A stretch of DNA of 64,000 bases, taken from positions 3,472,001 to 3,536,000 of the forward strand of contig OZ219989.1 of NCBI GenBank assembly GCA_964291365.2. Reading direction: 5' to 3'. Shown here piece after piece: positions 34,234-43,884 of this stretch; positions within the stretch are counted from its first letter, which is position 1, and each line of letters begins with the position of its first letter. The notes beneath the pieces are model-generated. The model did no database searches and was not told the origin of the DNA. It saw only the letters and a list, made by a program, of their open reading frames with translations. The position numbers and the translations under genes are program-made. Source of the stretch: JBDWFY01 sp964291365. GTDB taxonomy: Bacteria; Pseudomonadota; Alphaproteobacteria; Rhizobiales; Stappiaceae.

Positions 34234-36576
34234 TTATCTTAGCAAATCTGGTAAAAATGTCGTTATAGTCGGGAATAACCACAATATTGCTAATCCAACC
34301 ACTTGAATAATCACAAATGGTATCACACCTCTATAAATATGCATCGTCGTGACCTCAGGTGGTGCAACTCCACGTAAATAAAATAATGCGAATCCAAAAG
34401 GAGGAGTCAAGAATGAGGTTTGTAGATTAATGGCAATCATGATGGTTACCCATTTTGGATCTAAACTTCCCCCATAGACCACTGGACCTACAATGGGAAT
34501 TACAATATAAATAATTTCAAGAAAGTCTAAGACGAATCCAAGAATGAATAGTACTAACATTACTATCAAAAACACTACCCATTCTTGCTCAAAAGATCTT
34601 AAAAATTGTTGAATATAATCCTCACCACCAAATGAAATAATCACTAGGTTCAACATTTGCGAGCCAATCAAAATAGCAAACACCATACTTGTAACTTTCG
34701 CGGTTTCGCGAACAATTGGGCCTAATAGAACCTTTCGTGCCAACACAAAGCAGGAATACAACAAACCAGCAAATGCGATATGATAAGCAATTACGGTGAC
34801 TACAATCGCAATCCAGTTTTCAAAGCCGACTGTTGAAATTCCTGTTCTAAGATCAAAATTTGTTCCAACAAGTAAAAAGATCACAATTGAAAATGTTGAC
34901 ATTATTATAAAACGACCGCGTTCCCTTCCTTCTTCAGATAATTTCCGATGTGCTGCCAACATCAACGCCCCGGCCGCACCTAAAGCCGCTGCCGGAGTTG
35001 GGTTAGTTATGCCTCCCAAAATTGACCCCAATACTGCAATCATTAGGATCAATGGAGGAAATACAACCCTTAATAAATCGACTTGAGCTAACTTCGGAAC
35101 GGCATATCTGAGACCGTACAAAATTGCTAAAAATGGAATCGCTTGAAAGACAAACTTCACACCAGGGCTTGTTAGAGGTGAAACAAAAAGACCATCGACA
35201 AGTATAGATAACACTACACCACTACCACCAACAACAAGTGGTAATGGAACCGTTGCCGGAAATAATCCATAACTGGTCGTAAGAACCAACGAAATAATAA
35301 ACAAGCCAACTAACAATGTAAGAGAAATCGGAGGCAAATTCGCGGCAAGTCTTCTCAATTGTTCGATATCAGTTTCTGTTACTTCAGTTTGAGGTGAATC
35401 AGCTAAAGCAGCTTGTGCGGCAACCGACTCGTCCCATCTTCCCTGGCCATGCAATTCAATCATTGATGCTTTACATTGATCAGAGACATTAGTTCGCAGA
35501 AATCCTTGCTGTTCTTGACTCGAAGCACCAGTTACATCTATGACTTGCGATCCCGCAACACCTAAAGTACTAGCCGTACCGACAAGGATTAAACCAATTG
35601 CCGGAACTCCTAAAAACCAAAACAACTTATGTTGTACACTAGACTTTGGTCCAGTTTTTTCACCTTCAAATAATACTGGAGGCGCATTTTTCGGATTAAA
35701 GAGTGCATAACCAAACGCAAAAATCCCATATAATGCTGCCAACATCACACCTGGAATTATGGCAGCTTGAAATAAGGTCCCAACCGATAATACAGCCGCC
35801 TCACCAAGATAAGTCAACGCATCACTGCAACCTGCTAACTTCGCTCGATTTTCTTGTGCCGTCGCATACAAATCACCAGCAAGAGTTCCCAGTAACACAA
35901 TCACGATGGAAGGTGGAATAATTTGACCAAGTGTTCCCGAAGCGGAAATAACTCCTGTTGCCAATGGCGGTGAATACCCATTTCGAAGCATTGTGGGTAA
36001 GGAAAGAAGCCCCATTGTTACAACTGTTGCACCTACAATTCCAGTTGACGCAGCCAAAAATGCACCAACGACAACCACAGAAACTGCTAAACCACCTGGT
36101 AAAGGCCCAAATACTCTTGCCATTGTGGTTAAAAGATCATTGGCAATTTTTGAACGTTCCAGAGCTATCCCCATCAACACAAACATCGCGACCGCAAGCA
36201 AAGTCTCGATTGAAGGTCCCGCTAACACCCGCTCATTCATACGATTAACAATGAAGGTAATGGTACGGAAAAAAGCTCCATCTACCCCTCGCTCAAATAA
36301 GGGAACTAATTCAGTCGGCAAATCAGGAAATTTAAACAATGTTACATCGTGTGCGGAAACTCCTGTAGCCAATAACTGTTGGTAAGCTTCGCTCCCAGTA
36401 TCAATGGCTTCTTTCTGCAACAAACCAGTACTAGCCAATACAGCTATGATGCCAAAAGCAAAAATCGCAGCACCTCCAATCGCAAACGCAACTGGGTAAC
36501 CAGTCATGATCCCCGCAAATAAACATACAAAAACAATAATGAGACCAAGCTCTACACCATCTAATCCAAATAACAT
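34234..36576 (-). CDS. TRAP transporter large permease (DctM-like), long form
   Basis: A 780-residue integral membrane protein, far longer than the about 430 residues of classical DctM. It has two blocks of helices separated by a polar insert at about 330-420 (after FEGEKTGPKSSVQHKLF, to about LADSPQTEVTETDIEQL), plus a second loop near residue 70-115. Family blocks include MGIALERSKIANDLLTTM and GILSG-like ATGVISASGTLGQIIPPSI. Such long forms occur with TakP-type binding proteins. It follows the small-permease gene by 14 bases and drives sodium-coupled uptake of organic acids. Confidence 0.87.
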   Translation of the reverse strand: MLFGLDGVELGLIIVFVCLFAGIMTGYPVAFAIGGAAIFAFGIIAVLASTGLLQKEAIDTGSEAYQQLLATGVSAHDVTLFKFPDLPTELVPLFERGVDGAFFRTITFIVNRMNERVLAGPSIETLLAVAMFVLMGIALERSKIANDLLTTMARVFGPLPGGLAVSVVVVGAFLAASTGIVGATVVTMGLLSLPTMLRNGYSPPLATGVISASGTLGQIIPPSIVIVLLGTLAGDLYATAQENRAKLAGCSDALTYLGEAAVLSVGTLFQAAIIPGVMLAALYGIFAFGYALFNPKNAPPVLFEGEKTGPKSSVQHKLFWFLGVPAIGLILVGTASTLGVAGSQVIDVTGASSQEQQGFLRTNVSDQCKASMIELHGQGRWDESVAAQAALADSPQTEVTETDIEQLRRLAANLPPISLTLLVGLFIISLVLTTSYGLFPATVPLPLVVGGSGVVLSILVDGLFVSPLTSPGVKFVFQAIPFLAILYGLRYAVPKLAQVDLLRVVFPPLILMIAVLGSILGGITNPTPAAALGAAGALMLAAHRKLSEEGRERGRFIIMSTFSIVIFLLVGTNFDLRTGISTVGFENWIAIVVTVIAYHIAFAGLLYSCFVLARKVLLGPIVRETAKVTSMVFAILIGSQMLNLVIISFGGEDYIQQFLRSFEQEWVVFLIVMLVLFILGFVLDFLEIIYIVIPIVGPVVYGGSLDPKWVTIMIAINLQTSFLTPPFGFALFYLRGVAPPEVTTMHIYRGVIPFVIIQVVGLAILWLFPTITTFLPDLLR

Positions 36577-36590
36577 ATTCTAATCCTTAA

Positions 36591-37499
36591 CTACTTTTGT
36601 GTTTGAATTGCATCCGCAACAACTTTATTTTCTGGAGGTTCTAAATCAGCATCACGATCACTGTATTTACCAAAAGAGTCTGGTCCTTCTATAAATTCAA
36701 GAAGATTTCGATAGAAAAACGCGATGCCTTGAAGAAACATAAGGGCTGCAAATGCCACTAATAAAACCTTAAATAAGAAATATCCATCAAATCCATTGGG
36801 TGAAAATCCGATCGTTTCTACATTCCACTTCATTACTCTGATGCGCGCCAAAATCTGATCAAGAGTATTGGTCGTTGCTACTTTTGGAGTTACTAAATGC
36901 CGCCACAAAAATGCCCAGCCAAAAAGCCAAACAATTGTCATAAATGGCAAAACAAAGCAAAGCGAACCGAACATATCAATGATCCGCTTAGTACGATACT
37001 TTGCTGAACTATAAAATAAATCGACACGAACATGACCACCTTGAATAAAAGTGTAGGCCGCGCAAAGTGCAACAATAATCGCATTATATAATTTTAACTC
37101 TTCCGCAAACCAACTAATATCACGAGTAAACGTAAATCCAAAAGGCCCCACTGAAATTTCCGAAAGTCTAAAAATTCGTTGAATTCCGACAATCATCACC
37201 TGTTGTAAAACCATAATGAGTGCGGCCCACGCCGCAAATCGACCAATTGAATTGTTGATCTTTTCAATTACCTTAACTACTCCCCATAAAATACTATGTT
37301 TCCAAAGACCAAGGATTAGAAAAATGACAAATAAATTGAAGATAATAAAAAAGAATTCAGTTGACGCACCGTAATAAATTAGGTATGCAATCCACTCCAT
37401 AGTCGGGAACCCTCGCCAGGCTGAAGGAGTAAACAGTAACAATAGATTGGTGAATCCACCAATTACTTGATAAAAAAACCACAGAATTGCGTCAATCAT
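36591..37499 (-). CDS. TRAP transporter small permease (DctQ-like), long form
   Basis: A 302-residue membrane protein, longer than the usual 160-200. About six hydrophobic segments are visible, with the DctQ core at about 90-230 (IQGGHVRVDLFYSSAKYRTK is the typical amphipathic region). The extra N-terminal helices (about 1-70) are seen in some TakP-type systems. The C-terminal about 30 residues are acidic. It lies between the binding-protein gene (116 bases upstream) and the large permease, in one operon on the minus strand. Confidence 0.85.
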   Translation of the reverse strand: MIDAILWFFYQVIGGFTNLLLLFTPSAWRGFPTMEWIAYLIYYGASTEFFFIIFNLFVIFLILGLWKHSILWGVVKVIEKINNSIGRFAAWAALIMVLQQVMIVGIQRIFRLSEISVGPFGFTFTRDISWFAEELKLYNAIIVALCAAYTFIQGGHVRVDLFYSSAKYRTKRIIDMFGSLCFVLPFMTIVWLFGWAFLWRHLVTPKVATTNTLDQILARIRVMKWNVETIGFSPNGFDGYFLFKVLLVAFAALMFLQGIAFFYRNLLEFIEGPDSFGKYSDRDADLEPPENKVVADAIQTQK

Positions 37500-37615
37500 T
37501 ACAAAAATACCTTACCATTTTTCTATCGGACTTTAGAAGTGTGCCCTAATAGCCAACTTCTAATTCAATCCGATGCCTAAAATGCCAATAAAAGCAATCA
37601 TATTGAATAGCTTAT

Positions 37616-38707
37616 CTACCATCCAAATACCCGATCTCTTTGCGCCTGATAAACTGAAATAGATTGAGAAATCCAACTTGATGATTTTTTTAACGAGTCG
37701 GCGTAGGATTCATAAATTCTTTTGAAGAGTGGATCGCTCAAATTCTCTTCAATTACCTGTCGTGATGCTTTACCAAATGCATCCCATACAGAATTTGGGA
37801 ATTGAGAAACAATAACTCCTTCGTCAACCAATCGTTTTAATGCAGTCCCATTATTTGCGAGATATAAGGACAACCCCCAAATATTTGATTCAGCACATGC
37901 TAATTCAATAATTTTTTGGTGTTGGCTAGATAATCTGTTAAAAACCTCGCGATTAACTGCACACGATAGCATCGCACCAGGTTCATGAAATCCTGCGGTA
38001 TAATATATTTTGGTAATTTCGTGGAAACCCATTCCTTCATCTGACCATGGCCCTATCCACTCCGTTGCATCAATTGCACCAGTTGCCAATGCTTGATAAA
38101 CTTCAGGTCCAGGAATATTTTGAACCGAAGCCCCCATATATCCTAATGCTTTTCCACCTAGACCAGGCATACGGAATTTCAAACCAATAAAATCTTCCGG
38201 ACTATTGACAGGTTTTCTAAACCACCCACCAGGTTGAGTAGAAGAATTTCCAGCAGCAAATGGTTTTAAATTAAATATCTCTCCAAGTTCGTCACCAAAC
38301 TCACGACCTCCCATATGATACCACCAATTATTATGTTCCGTCGCAGTCATTCCAAACGGGATACCAGTTAAGAACGCATATCCAGGATGTTGACCAATAA
38401 AATAATAATCCGCAGCATGATACATTTCTGCGGTACCTGAGGTGACAGCATCAAAAACTTCAAATGCGCCAACTAATTCTCCCGCGCCTTTAACATCAAT
38501 TTCAAGCGTCCCTCCAGACATCAAACTTACATGTTCTGCTATTCGCAAAGCCGAATCAAAAACTCCAGCCGACCCTCGTCCCCAAGTCGTAACCATTGTT
38601 AATTTTGTTCGTCCCTGAGACAAAGCAGGGGCACTTAGAGCAGAAGTAGTTGGGGCAACAGTTGTTCCCGCTAAAGTATTATTTAAAAATTTTCGACGAT
38701 TTAACAC
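37616..38707 (-). CDS. TRAP transporter binding protein, TakP/DctP type, copy 1
   Basis: A 363-residue periplasmic binding protein. The N-terminus MLNRRKFLNN with a hydrophobic stretch ending ALSAPALSQG looks like a Tat-type signal. TakP-like features include MTATEHNNWWYHMGGREFGD, the substrate-carboxylate Arg region WFRKPVNSPEDF, and GAIDATEWIGPW. TakP proteins bind 2-oxoacids with sodium and can dimerise. It is closely related to the protein at 38918-40000, sharing long identical runs; a tandem duplication is the simplest explanation. It is encoded directly upstream of the permease genes, so it probably feeds them. Confidence 0.88.
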   Translation of the reverse strand: MLNRRKFLNNTLAGTTVAPTTSALSAPALSQGRTKLTMVTTWGRGSAGVFDSALRIAEHVSLMSGGTLEIDVKGAGELVGAFEVFDAVTSGTAEMYHAADYYFIGQHPGYAFLTGIPFGMTATEHNNWWYHMGGREFGDELGEIFNLKPFAAGNSSTQPGGWFRKPVNSPEDFIGLKFRMPGLGGKALGYMGASVQNIPGPEVYQALATGAIDATEWIGPWSDEGMGFHEITKIYYTAGFHEPGAMLSCAVNREVFNRLSSQHQKIIELACAESNIWGLSLYLANNGTALKRLVDEGVIVSQFPNSVWDAFGKASRQVIEENLSDPLFKRIYESYADSLKKSSSWISQSISVYQAQRDRVFGW

Positions 38708-38858
38708 TTCTCCTCACCTCTATTGTGTATCAAATTCAATTATCCCCGCCATACACTATAATTTTTAGCAATTCATTAAATTTTAAGCCATACAACTCAC
38801 TTCATTTTATACTCAATGCAATCATATTTCTAATACGCAAAAATGTGTCTTTACTTCA

Positions 38859-38895
38859 ATATCATCGGATGAAACAATGTTTCATCCGATGATAT
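38859..38895 (-). terminator. Long perfect hairpin between paralogous binding-protein genes
   Basis: Arms of 18 bases (ATATCATCGGATGAAACA and its exact complement) are separated by a single base. On the minus strand the hairpin lies 22 bases after the stop of the copy 2 gene and has no strong T-run. It may act as a partial terminator or a 3'-end stabiliser, which is a common way to make more binding protein than permease. Confidence 0.6.
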
Positions 38896-38917
38896 ATCTT
38901 GTTACAAATATGAAATT

Positions 38918-40000
38918 CTATCCTAGAACTCGGTCGCGTTGTGCCCGGTATACTGAGACTGATTGTGAAATCCAACCTGATGATTTTCTCATTGAATCGA
39001 CATAAGAATCATAAATTTTCTTAAACAGTTCATCACCCATATTCTCTTCATACACTTTTTCAGATGCCGCACCAAAACCTTCCCAAACAGAATCTGGGAA
39101 CTGTTTAACTTGGACACCTTCAGCAACCAATCGTTGCAATGCCAAACCATTATTGGCGAGATATTGCGACATATTCCAGATATTTGACTCTCCGCATGCA
39201 ATTTCTATAGTTTTTTGTTGCTGTGGTGTTAGATCATCAAAAACTTCCTTGTTTGTTGCACAAGAAAGTGCTGCACTTGGTTCATGAAAGCCAGCAGCAT
39301 AGAAGATTTTTGTAATCTCATAGAATCCAGCCTTTTCGTCAGCCCACGGCCCAATCCATTCCGTTCCATCAATTGCACCTGAAGATAGTGCTTGATACAC
39401 TTCAGCACCTGGAATATTTTGAACCGAAGCCCCCATATATCCTAATGCTTTTCCACCTAGACCAGGCATACGGAATTTCAAACCATTAAAGTCGTCCGCA
39501 CTTTCAATAGCTTTGTGGAACCACCCACCAGCTTGAGAAGATGTATTTCCCGCAACAAAAGTCTTCAAGTTAAACAATTCACCAAGTTCATCACCTAACT
39601 CACGACCACCCATATGGTACCACCAGTTATTGTGTTCAGTCGCAGTCATACCAAATGGTACACCAGTGAAAAATGCAAAACCTGGATGTTGACCAATAAA
39701 ATAATAGTCCGCGCCATGATACATATCAGCCTGACCAGAAGATACGGCATCAAATACCTCAAAGGCACCAACTAGCTCGCCAGCCGCTTTCAATTCAATT
39801 TCCAGCGTATCTGACATCGCATTGACATTATCCACAACACGTTGCGCGGCATCGTGAACGCCAGCAAGACCACGACCCCAAGTTGTTACCATGGTTAATT
39901 TTCGTTTACTTTGGGCAACAGCAGGAGCTGCAATCGCAGTAGCTGCAGCTGCTGAACCAAGTCCTAGACTTGAATTTTTTAAGAATGAACGACGATCCAT
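38918..40000 (-). CDS. TRAP transporter binding protein, TakP/DctP type, copy 2
   Basis: A 360-residue paralogue of copy 1. The N-terminus MDRRSFLKNS followed by an Ala-rich segment (to APAVAQS) is a Tat-type signal. The start at 40000 is preferred because AAGGAGG precedes it by 7 bases; an in-frame upstream extension is poor. The fold motifs EHNNWWYHMGGRELGDELGE and GAIDGTEWIGPW match copy 1. It is the first gene of the TRAP cluster and is separated from copy 1 by a long hairpin, so it may be expressed more strongly. Copies differ mainly in the C-terminal half. Confidence 0.9.
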   Translation of the reverse strand: MDRRSFLKNSSLGLGSAAAATAIAAPAVAQSKRKLTMVTTWGRGLAGVHDAAQRVVDNVNAMSDTLEIELKAAGELVGAFEVFDAVSSGQADMYHGADYYFIGQHPGFAFFTGVPFGMTATEHNNWWYHMGGRELGDELGELFNLKTFVAGNTSSQAGGWFHKAIESADDFNGLKFRMPGLGGKALGYMGASVQNIPGAEVYQALSSGAIDGTEWIGPWADEKAGFYEITKIFYAAGFHEPSAALSCATNKEVFDDLTPQQQKTIEIACGESNIWNMSQYLANNGLALQRLVAEGVQVKQFPDSVWEGFGAASEKVYEENMGDELFKKIYDSYVDSMRKSSGWISQSVSVYRAQRDRVLG

Positions 40001-40136
40001 TCCAAATCCTCCTTGTATATTTATTAAAGAGTTTATGCACATTGAAATCTAAACGCTGTTCAAATCAAAATGTACTGTTTGTTGTCTTTTAACATAAATT
40101 TAAACCTTTTTGAAAATTAATTTGCTATCAATAAGA

Positions 40137-40319
40137 TTAAATATGAAGCATACATTTGAAAAAATGTGAGTTTAACTCGAAACACCCGCAAGTAATTGGT
40201 TCACTCAACTTAGGTTTTGTTTGACAAATTGCGGCAACTCTCACGAAAACTTTAACGAGTATCAACAAAATCGCGAAGTAATAGAAAAATTTGTTATTAT
40301 TTATCTCACCTATTTTCAT
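40137..40319 (-). CDS. Possible small membrane-anchored protein
   Basis: A 60-codon frame from an ATG at 40317-40319, encoding a hydrophobic helix (FFYYFAILLILVKVFV) followed by a Cys-containing tail (ITCGCFELNSHFFKC). It is divergent from the amidotransferase gene, with only 33 bases between starts. There is no lipobox and no recognised family. Coding status is uncertain. Confidence 0.3.
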   Translation of the reverse strand: MKIGEINNNKFFYYFAILLILVKVFVRVAAICQTKPKLSEPITCGCFELNSHFFKCMLHI

Positions 40320-40352
40320 TTCCAACTTCAATTTTAAATTCAGCATACATCA

Positions 40353-41132
40353 ATGAAAAATCCCACCGAATCGTATTCCTCAACTCCAATTGTACTAGTA
40401 AGTGCAGACGTTATTGAAAAGGATCCATATCGCTGGCACGCGGTACCTGAACCTTATTTGAATGCAATTGCCAAAGCATCTGAGGCATTTCCTCTCATTC
40501 TTCCCTCGTTTGGTGAAAAAATAGATTTTGAATCTATTCTGAATCGAGTTGATGGTGTATTGTTGACTGGTGCGCGTTCAAACGTAGAACCTTCAATTTA
40601 TGGGGAGTCTGGTGGAGAAGAACATGGCCCCTTTGATCCAGACCGTGATGATACAACTCTACGATTAGCTCGTATGGCATTGAAAAAAGAAGTTCCAGTG
40701 TTAGCGATTTGTCGAGGAATGCAAGAACTAAATGTTGCACTTGGTGGAACTATTGATCGCGAAATTCAAGAACGTGAAGATCGATTTGACCACCGATCAC
40801 CCGAATCTGAAAACAATGATATTCGATTCCAGCTCGCTCATGATATATTCCCAAAACCAGATGGCGTACTTGCACAAATTCTTGGGTCATCACCGGTAAA
40901 AGTAAACTCATTACATCGGCAAGCGTTAGGAAAATTATCTGATCAATTAGAAATAGAGGCACAAGCTGAAGATGGAACGATAGAAGCTGTGAGTGCTAAA
41001 AATTCTAGTCGTTTTGCATTAGCAGTACAATGGCATCCTGAATATTGGGTATCAACAGATAAACCATCCCGTTTAATTTTTAACAGTTTTGGTGACGCGA
41101 TGAGGGAATATCAGCAACTCAAGAATCAGTAA
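40353..41132 (+). CDS. Class I glutamine amidotransferase, peptidase C26 (PuuD-like)
   Basis: A 259-residue gamma-glutamyl hydrolase-type protein. The nucleophile elbow is AICRGMQELNVALGG (Cys at about 120), the His is in QWHPEYW (about 229), and DGVLLTGARSNVEPSIYG is the PuuD-like N-terminal block. PuuD hydrolyses gamma-glutamyl-GABA in putrescine breakdown. No other puu gene is nearby, so related gamma-glutamyl substrates are possible. The ATG at 40353 lies after a weak ribosome site. It is unlinked to the downstream genes. Confidence 0.85.
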   Translation: MKNPTESYSSTPIVLVSADVIEKDPYRWHAVPEPYLNAIAKASEAFPLILPSFGEKIDFESILNRVDGVLLTGARSNVEPSIYGESGGEEHGPFDPDRDDTTLRLARMALKKEVPVLAICRGMQELNVALGGTIDREIQEREDRFDHRSPESENNDIRFQLAHDIFPKPDGVLAQILGSSPVKVNSLHRQALGKLSDQLEIEAQAEDGTIEAVSAKNSSRFALAVQWHPEYWVSTDKPSRLIFNSFGDAMREYQQLKNQ

Positions 41133-41242
41133 GGTAATTGAAAGAACTTATAGACAATATGACAAAACTAAGCAGACGTAGCGTTTATTACACTGCTTAT
41201 GCTTCATTTGATCAATCGAATGATGTATACGTAAAAAGTGTC

Positions 41243-41259
41243 CAACATACACGATGTTG
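41243..41259 (-). terminator. Hairpin downstream of tiny lipoprotein B
   Basis: CAACAT and ATGTTG form a 6-bp stem with a 5-base loop. On the minus strand GACACTTTTT follows, so it could terminate the lipoprotein transcript 26 bases after its stop. Confidence 0.4.
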
Positions 41260-41285
41260 AAAGTGATTTTCTCATATCACAATTT

Positions 41286-41414
41286 TTACCAATAACATGA
41301 ATTCCAGATAGAATTAAAACCTGAACATTCAGTATATCGTGGTTCAGATTGGCAAGCATTTAAGATAAATGCCAATGATAATACCAAGATTAGTTTTCTC
41401 GTGATTATCTCCAT
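41286..41414 (-). CDS. Tiny lipoprotein B (42 aa)
   Basis: An unrecognised 42-residue frame from an ATG at 41412-41414. A basic start (MEIITRKL) and hydrophobic core (ILVLSLAFI) lead to the lipobox LNAC with Cys21. Only 22 residues remain after processing, with two more cysteines and aromatic residues (GFNSIWNSCYW). The design matches the genes at 5906-6061 and 50243-50425. The ribosome site is weak, which lowers confidence. Confidence 0.5.
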   Translation of the reverse strand: MEIITRKLILVLSLAFILNACQSEPRYTECSGFNSIWNSCYW

Positions 41415-41512
41415 AGTTTTTGTTGTAGAAAATTATCTATTATTCACAATAAATTTAATAAATTAATAGGGCAAATTGTCGGATCTGTGCCGCATTGTAT
41501 ATAGGTCGCTAG

Positions 41513-42508
41513 TTAAAAGTTCCCCGTTGATGCAACTAGCAAAACCAGTCCAATTGTAAATACTAGCAATGCTCCAATAATTTCAATTCCTCTATGAACA
41601 TAAGTCGCACTATTTGAACCTAAAACCTTTAATGTTACCCCACGCGCACCAACTGCTAAACTTGCCAAAATGGCAACCGTTATTCCAGTTCCGATTCCCA
41701 TTGCAAATGTAGAAAAAATTCCAACCCAATAAACCCCTTGTGAAAATGCAAACACTAAAACAATAAGTGCACCAGTACATGGTCGCAACCCTATTGCTAA
41801 TATCACTGACCAAATCCGACTTATAGACATCGGACCACTTAAATTGCTTGGAACAGGATAATGTTGATGATTACATGATTCATCCAGATTAGAGTTTTGT
41901 TCAACTGATTGGACATTTTCACTGTGATTTTGCGTGGTTTTTCCTATTCGATTCCGTAAATATGAAACTAATTGCTTAAATAATTTTTGCCATAACAACC
42001 AAATACCAATTAATGTAATTAATATGTATGAACCGATTTCAAATATCCTCGTAGTTTCTGTAATCACAATACTTGTTACATTCAAAAGAACAGCTAATAT
42101 GCTCACCAACAAAATAGCTGTTACAGCTTGTGCCATTGCTGAAGCCATAGACAGTGATATTCCTCGCCGTAAGGATTCACCATCTGCTAACACATAAGAA
42201 GAAATAATAGCTTTGCCATGACCAGGTCCAATGGCATGAAATATTCCATAGGAAAAGGACAAAACTATTAAGCCCCAAGCAAAAGTTCCATCAGCTTTAA
42301 AACCACTAATACTTTCGGTCAAAGCGCGATAATACACGGATTGTTGCGTAGATACCCATGCAAAAAAGCTACTAAATGGACCACCAATATTCGGATTTGC
42401 TTCTGGAATTCCTACGCCAAATGGAGAATTTGTTGCTTCCACAATCTCAAAAGTACTACCCAAACTAATGATTATAACAACAAGGGCTACTAAAATTTTA
42501 AGTTTCAT
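41513..42508 (-). CDS. Nickel/cobalt exporter, NicO/RcnA family
   Basis: A 331-residue membrane protein. The metal motif GPGHGKAIISSYVLADGES (about 94-112) and the LRPCTGALIVLVFAFSQGVY block (about 243) define the NicO family. About seven helices surround a hydrophilic loop at about 185-230 that is rich in His and acids (NQNHSENVQ-like region, CNHQHYP). An N-terminal signal-like helix is present. It lies 19 bases downstream of a DUF1007 gene, a typical partner in proteobacterial nickel/cobalt or zinc homeostasis. The transported metal cannot be read from sequence. Confidence 0.88.
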   Translation of the reverse strand: MKLKILVALVVIIISLGSTFEIVEATNSPFGVGIPEANPNIGGPFSSFFAWVSTQQSVYYRALTESISGFKADGTFAWGLIVLSFSYGIFHAIGPGHGKAIISSYVLADGESLRRGISLSMASAMAQAVTAILLVSILAVLLNVTSIVITETTRIFEIGSYILITLIGIWLLWQKLFKQLVSYLRNRIGKTTQNHSENVQSVEQNSNLDESCNHQHYPVPSNLSGPMSISRIWSVILAIGLRPCTGALIVLVFAFSQGVYWVGIFSTFAMGIGTGITVAILASLAVGARGVTLKVLGSNSATYVHRGIEIIGALLVFTIGLVLLVASTGNF

Positions 42509-42527
42509 TAGCGTTTAGTTCAACCAC

Positions 42528-43184
42528 TCATGTACATGCAATATTTGCTGTGTTTGAAAGTGTTTCAGTAATACTCATCAATTGATCAGATACCTCTCCT
42601 TCAACCGGTATTTCTGCTAATTCAATTGCGGCCCACTCTTCTAATGGTATCGGTAATTTTACATCTATATCGCATGTAATACCTTGGTCTACCAATACGA
42701 ACGACTCATCTTTATTCATTTCAATTGCAACAAAATAAACAGGGTCAAATACTTGAAGTTCCACTTCCTGCCCATCCATGATAATAGGTTGAGCTAATGG
42801 CAAACTGTAATATAATGTCAAAAAGCCATCGGCATATTCTAACCAATATTTTGTTGGATCAGCAAACTCCACTAATGCATCCCCGACCGCAAGAAATGTA
42901 AAGTAATCAAACTCCAACAGTGAAGTCACATTAACTTCTGCAAGTTCTTGTAACTCTTCTCTGCTTAAAATTCCGTCTCCATCTTCATCTAATCCTTGCG
43001 AAGCAAACGCTGAAAAAGCTTCGTCAAATCTCCATACATGATTAATGGATTCCAACCGATTAGAATCGTCAAAAATCAATTCAGATCTTGCATCTATCCA
43101 AACATGCGGATGTGCTAATGCAGCTAAGTTAAAACTTGCTACTACCGTGGCTGTAACAATACTTGCTAGAATATTTTTGTACAT
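42528..43184 (-). CDS. DUF1007 periplasmic protein, metal-transport partner
   Basis: A 218-residue exported protein. A signal peptide covers about 1-24 (cleavage near ALA-HPH), and the mature protein begins HPHVWIDARSELIFDD, with two histidines that may bind metal. DEDGDGILSREELQ at about 70 resembles an EF-hand calcium loop, a feature of some DUF1007 proteins. It is encoded first in a two-gene operon with the NicO-type exporter and probably delivers or senses metal in the periplasm. Confidence 0.83.
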   Translation of the reverse strand: MYKNILASIVTATVVASFNLAALAHPHVWIDARSELIFDDSNRLESINHVWRFDEAFSAFASQGLDEDGDGILSREELQELAEVNVTSLLEFDYFTFLAVGDALVEFADPTKYWLEYADGFLTLYYSLPLAQPIIMDGQEVELQVFDPVYFVAIEMNKDESFVLVDQGITCDIDVKLPIPLEEWAAIELAEIPVEGEVSDQLMSITETLSNTANIACT

Positions 43185-43294
43185 TCTTTGGGGACCAAAA
43201 GATTGCTTCTTTTGTCAATGAATATAGGTATTCCATTTAAAAAGTCAACCATTATTTCAATTTTCACAGTTAAAATCTCAATTTTACATAGTAC

Positions 43295-43807
43295 TTATGC
43301 AACCTTCCGTCTTTTAAAGATTGCTTTAAGCCCTAATTTGAGAAAAAATAATAGTATACCTACCGATAAATAACCAACCACAAATCCTACACCTGCTAAC
43401 AAAAATCCATCTATTGAAACTGGTACGGCTGGTGAAAATTGTTCATAGGTTGCAATAACTAGATCTGAATCTAAATTCAAAATAATTACAGCAGCTATTT
43501 CAAGAAAGTTACCTGTTAAAAATATATCTTGATGTTCTAATAACTTACTAAAATCATCAACATACCCTTCTAACCGATCACCACGGGCCGCGACTAATTC
43601 ATCACCACTTGCTTTTAAGCGATCAATTGCATCTTGCACAGATTGGTCACTTAAATTGGCATCATTAGTGAAATCGTTTACTACCCGTTGTAATTCATCA
43701 ATTTTTCCACCTAATCGTTGCTGGAATTGCTGAGAAAACTCAGGAAACTGAGATAGCACAATTGCACACAATACTCCTGCTAAAAATTTTATTGGTTTAA
43801 GTAACAT
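43295..43807 (-). CDS. DUF2937-family membrane protein
   Basis: A 170-residue protein of unknown function. Two membrane segments, at about 5-22 and 130-160 (GFLLAGVGFVVGYLSVGILL), flank a soluble helical region with the conserved-looking FPEFSQQFQQRLGGKIDEL block at about 21-40, which is typical of DUF2937. The C-terminus is basic (FKRRKVA). It is a single gene, 110 bases upstream of the DUF1007 gene on the same strand, with no clear functional link. Confidence 0.75.
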   Translation of the reverse strand: MLLKPIKFLAGVLCAIVLSQFPEFSQQFQQRLGGKIDELQRVVNDFTNDANLSDQSVQDAIDRLKASGDELVAARGDRLEGYVDDFSKLLEHQDIFLTGNFLEIAAVIILNLDSDLVIATYEQFSPAVPVSIDGFLLAGVGFVVGYLSVGILLFFLKLGLKAIFKRRKVA

Positions 43808-43884
43808 CTAGCTATTTACTCTCTATTGTAGTTTAAAAATTACGTCCAAGAATTTGACAACTATGCCAAATCTAAACCTAACTC

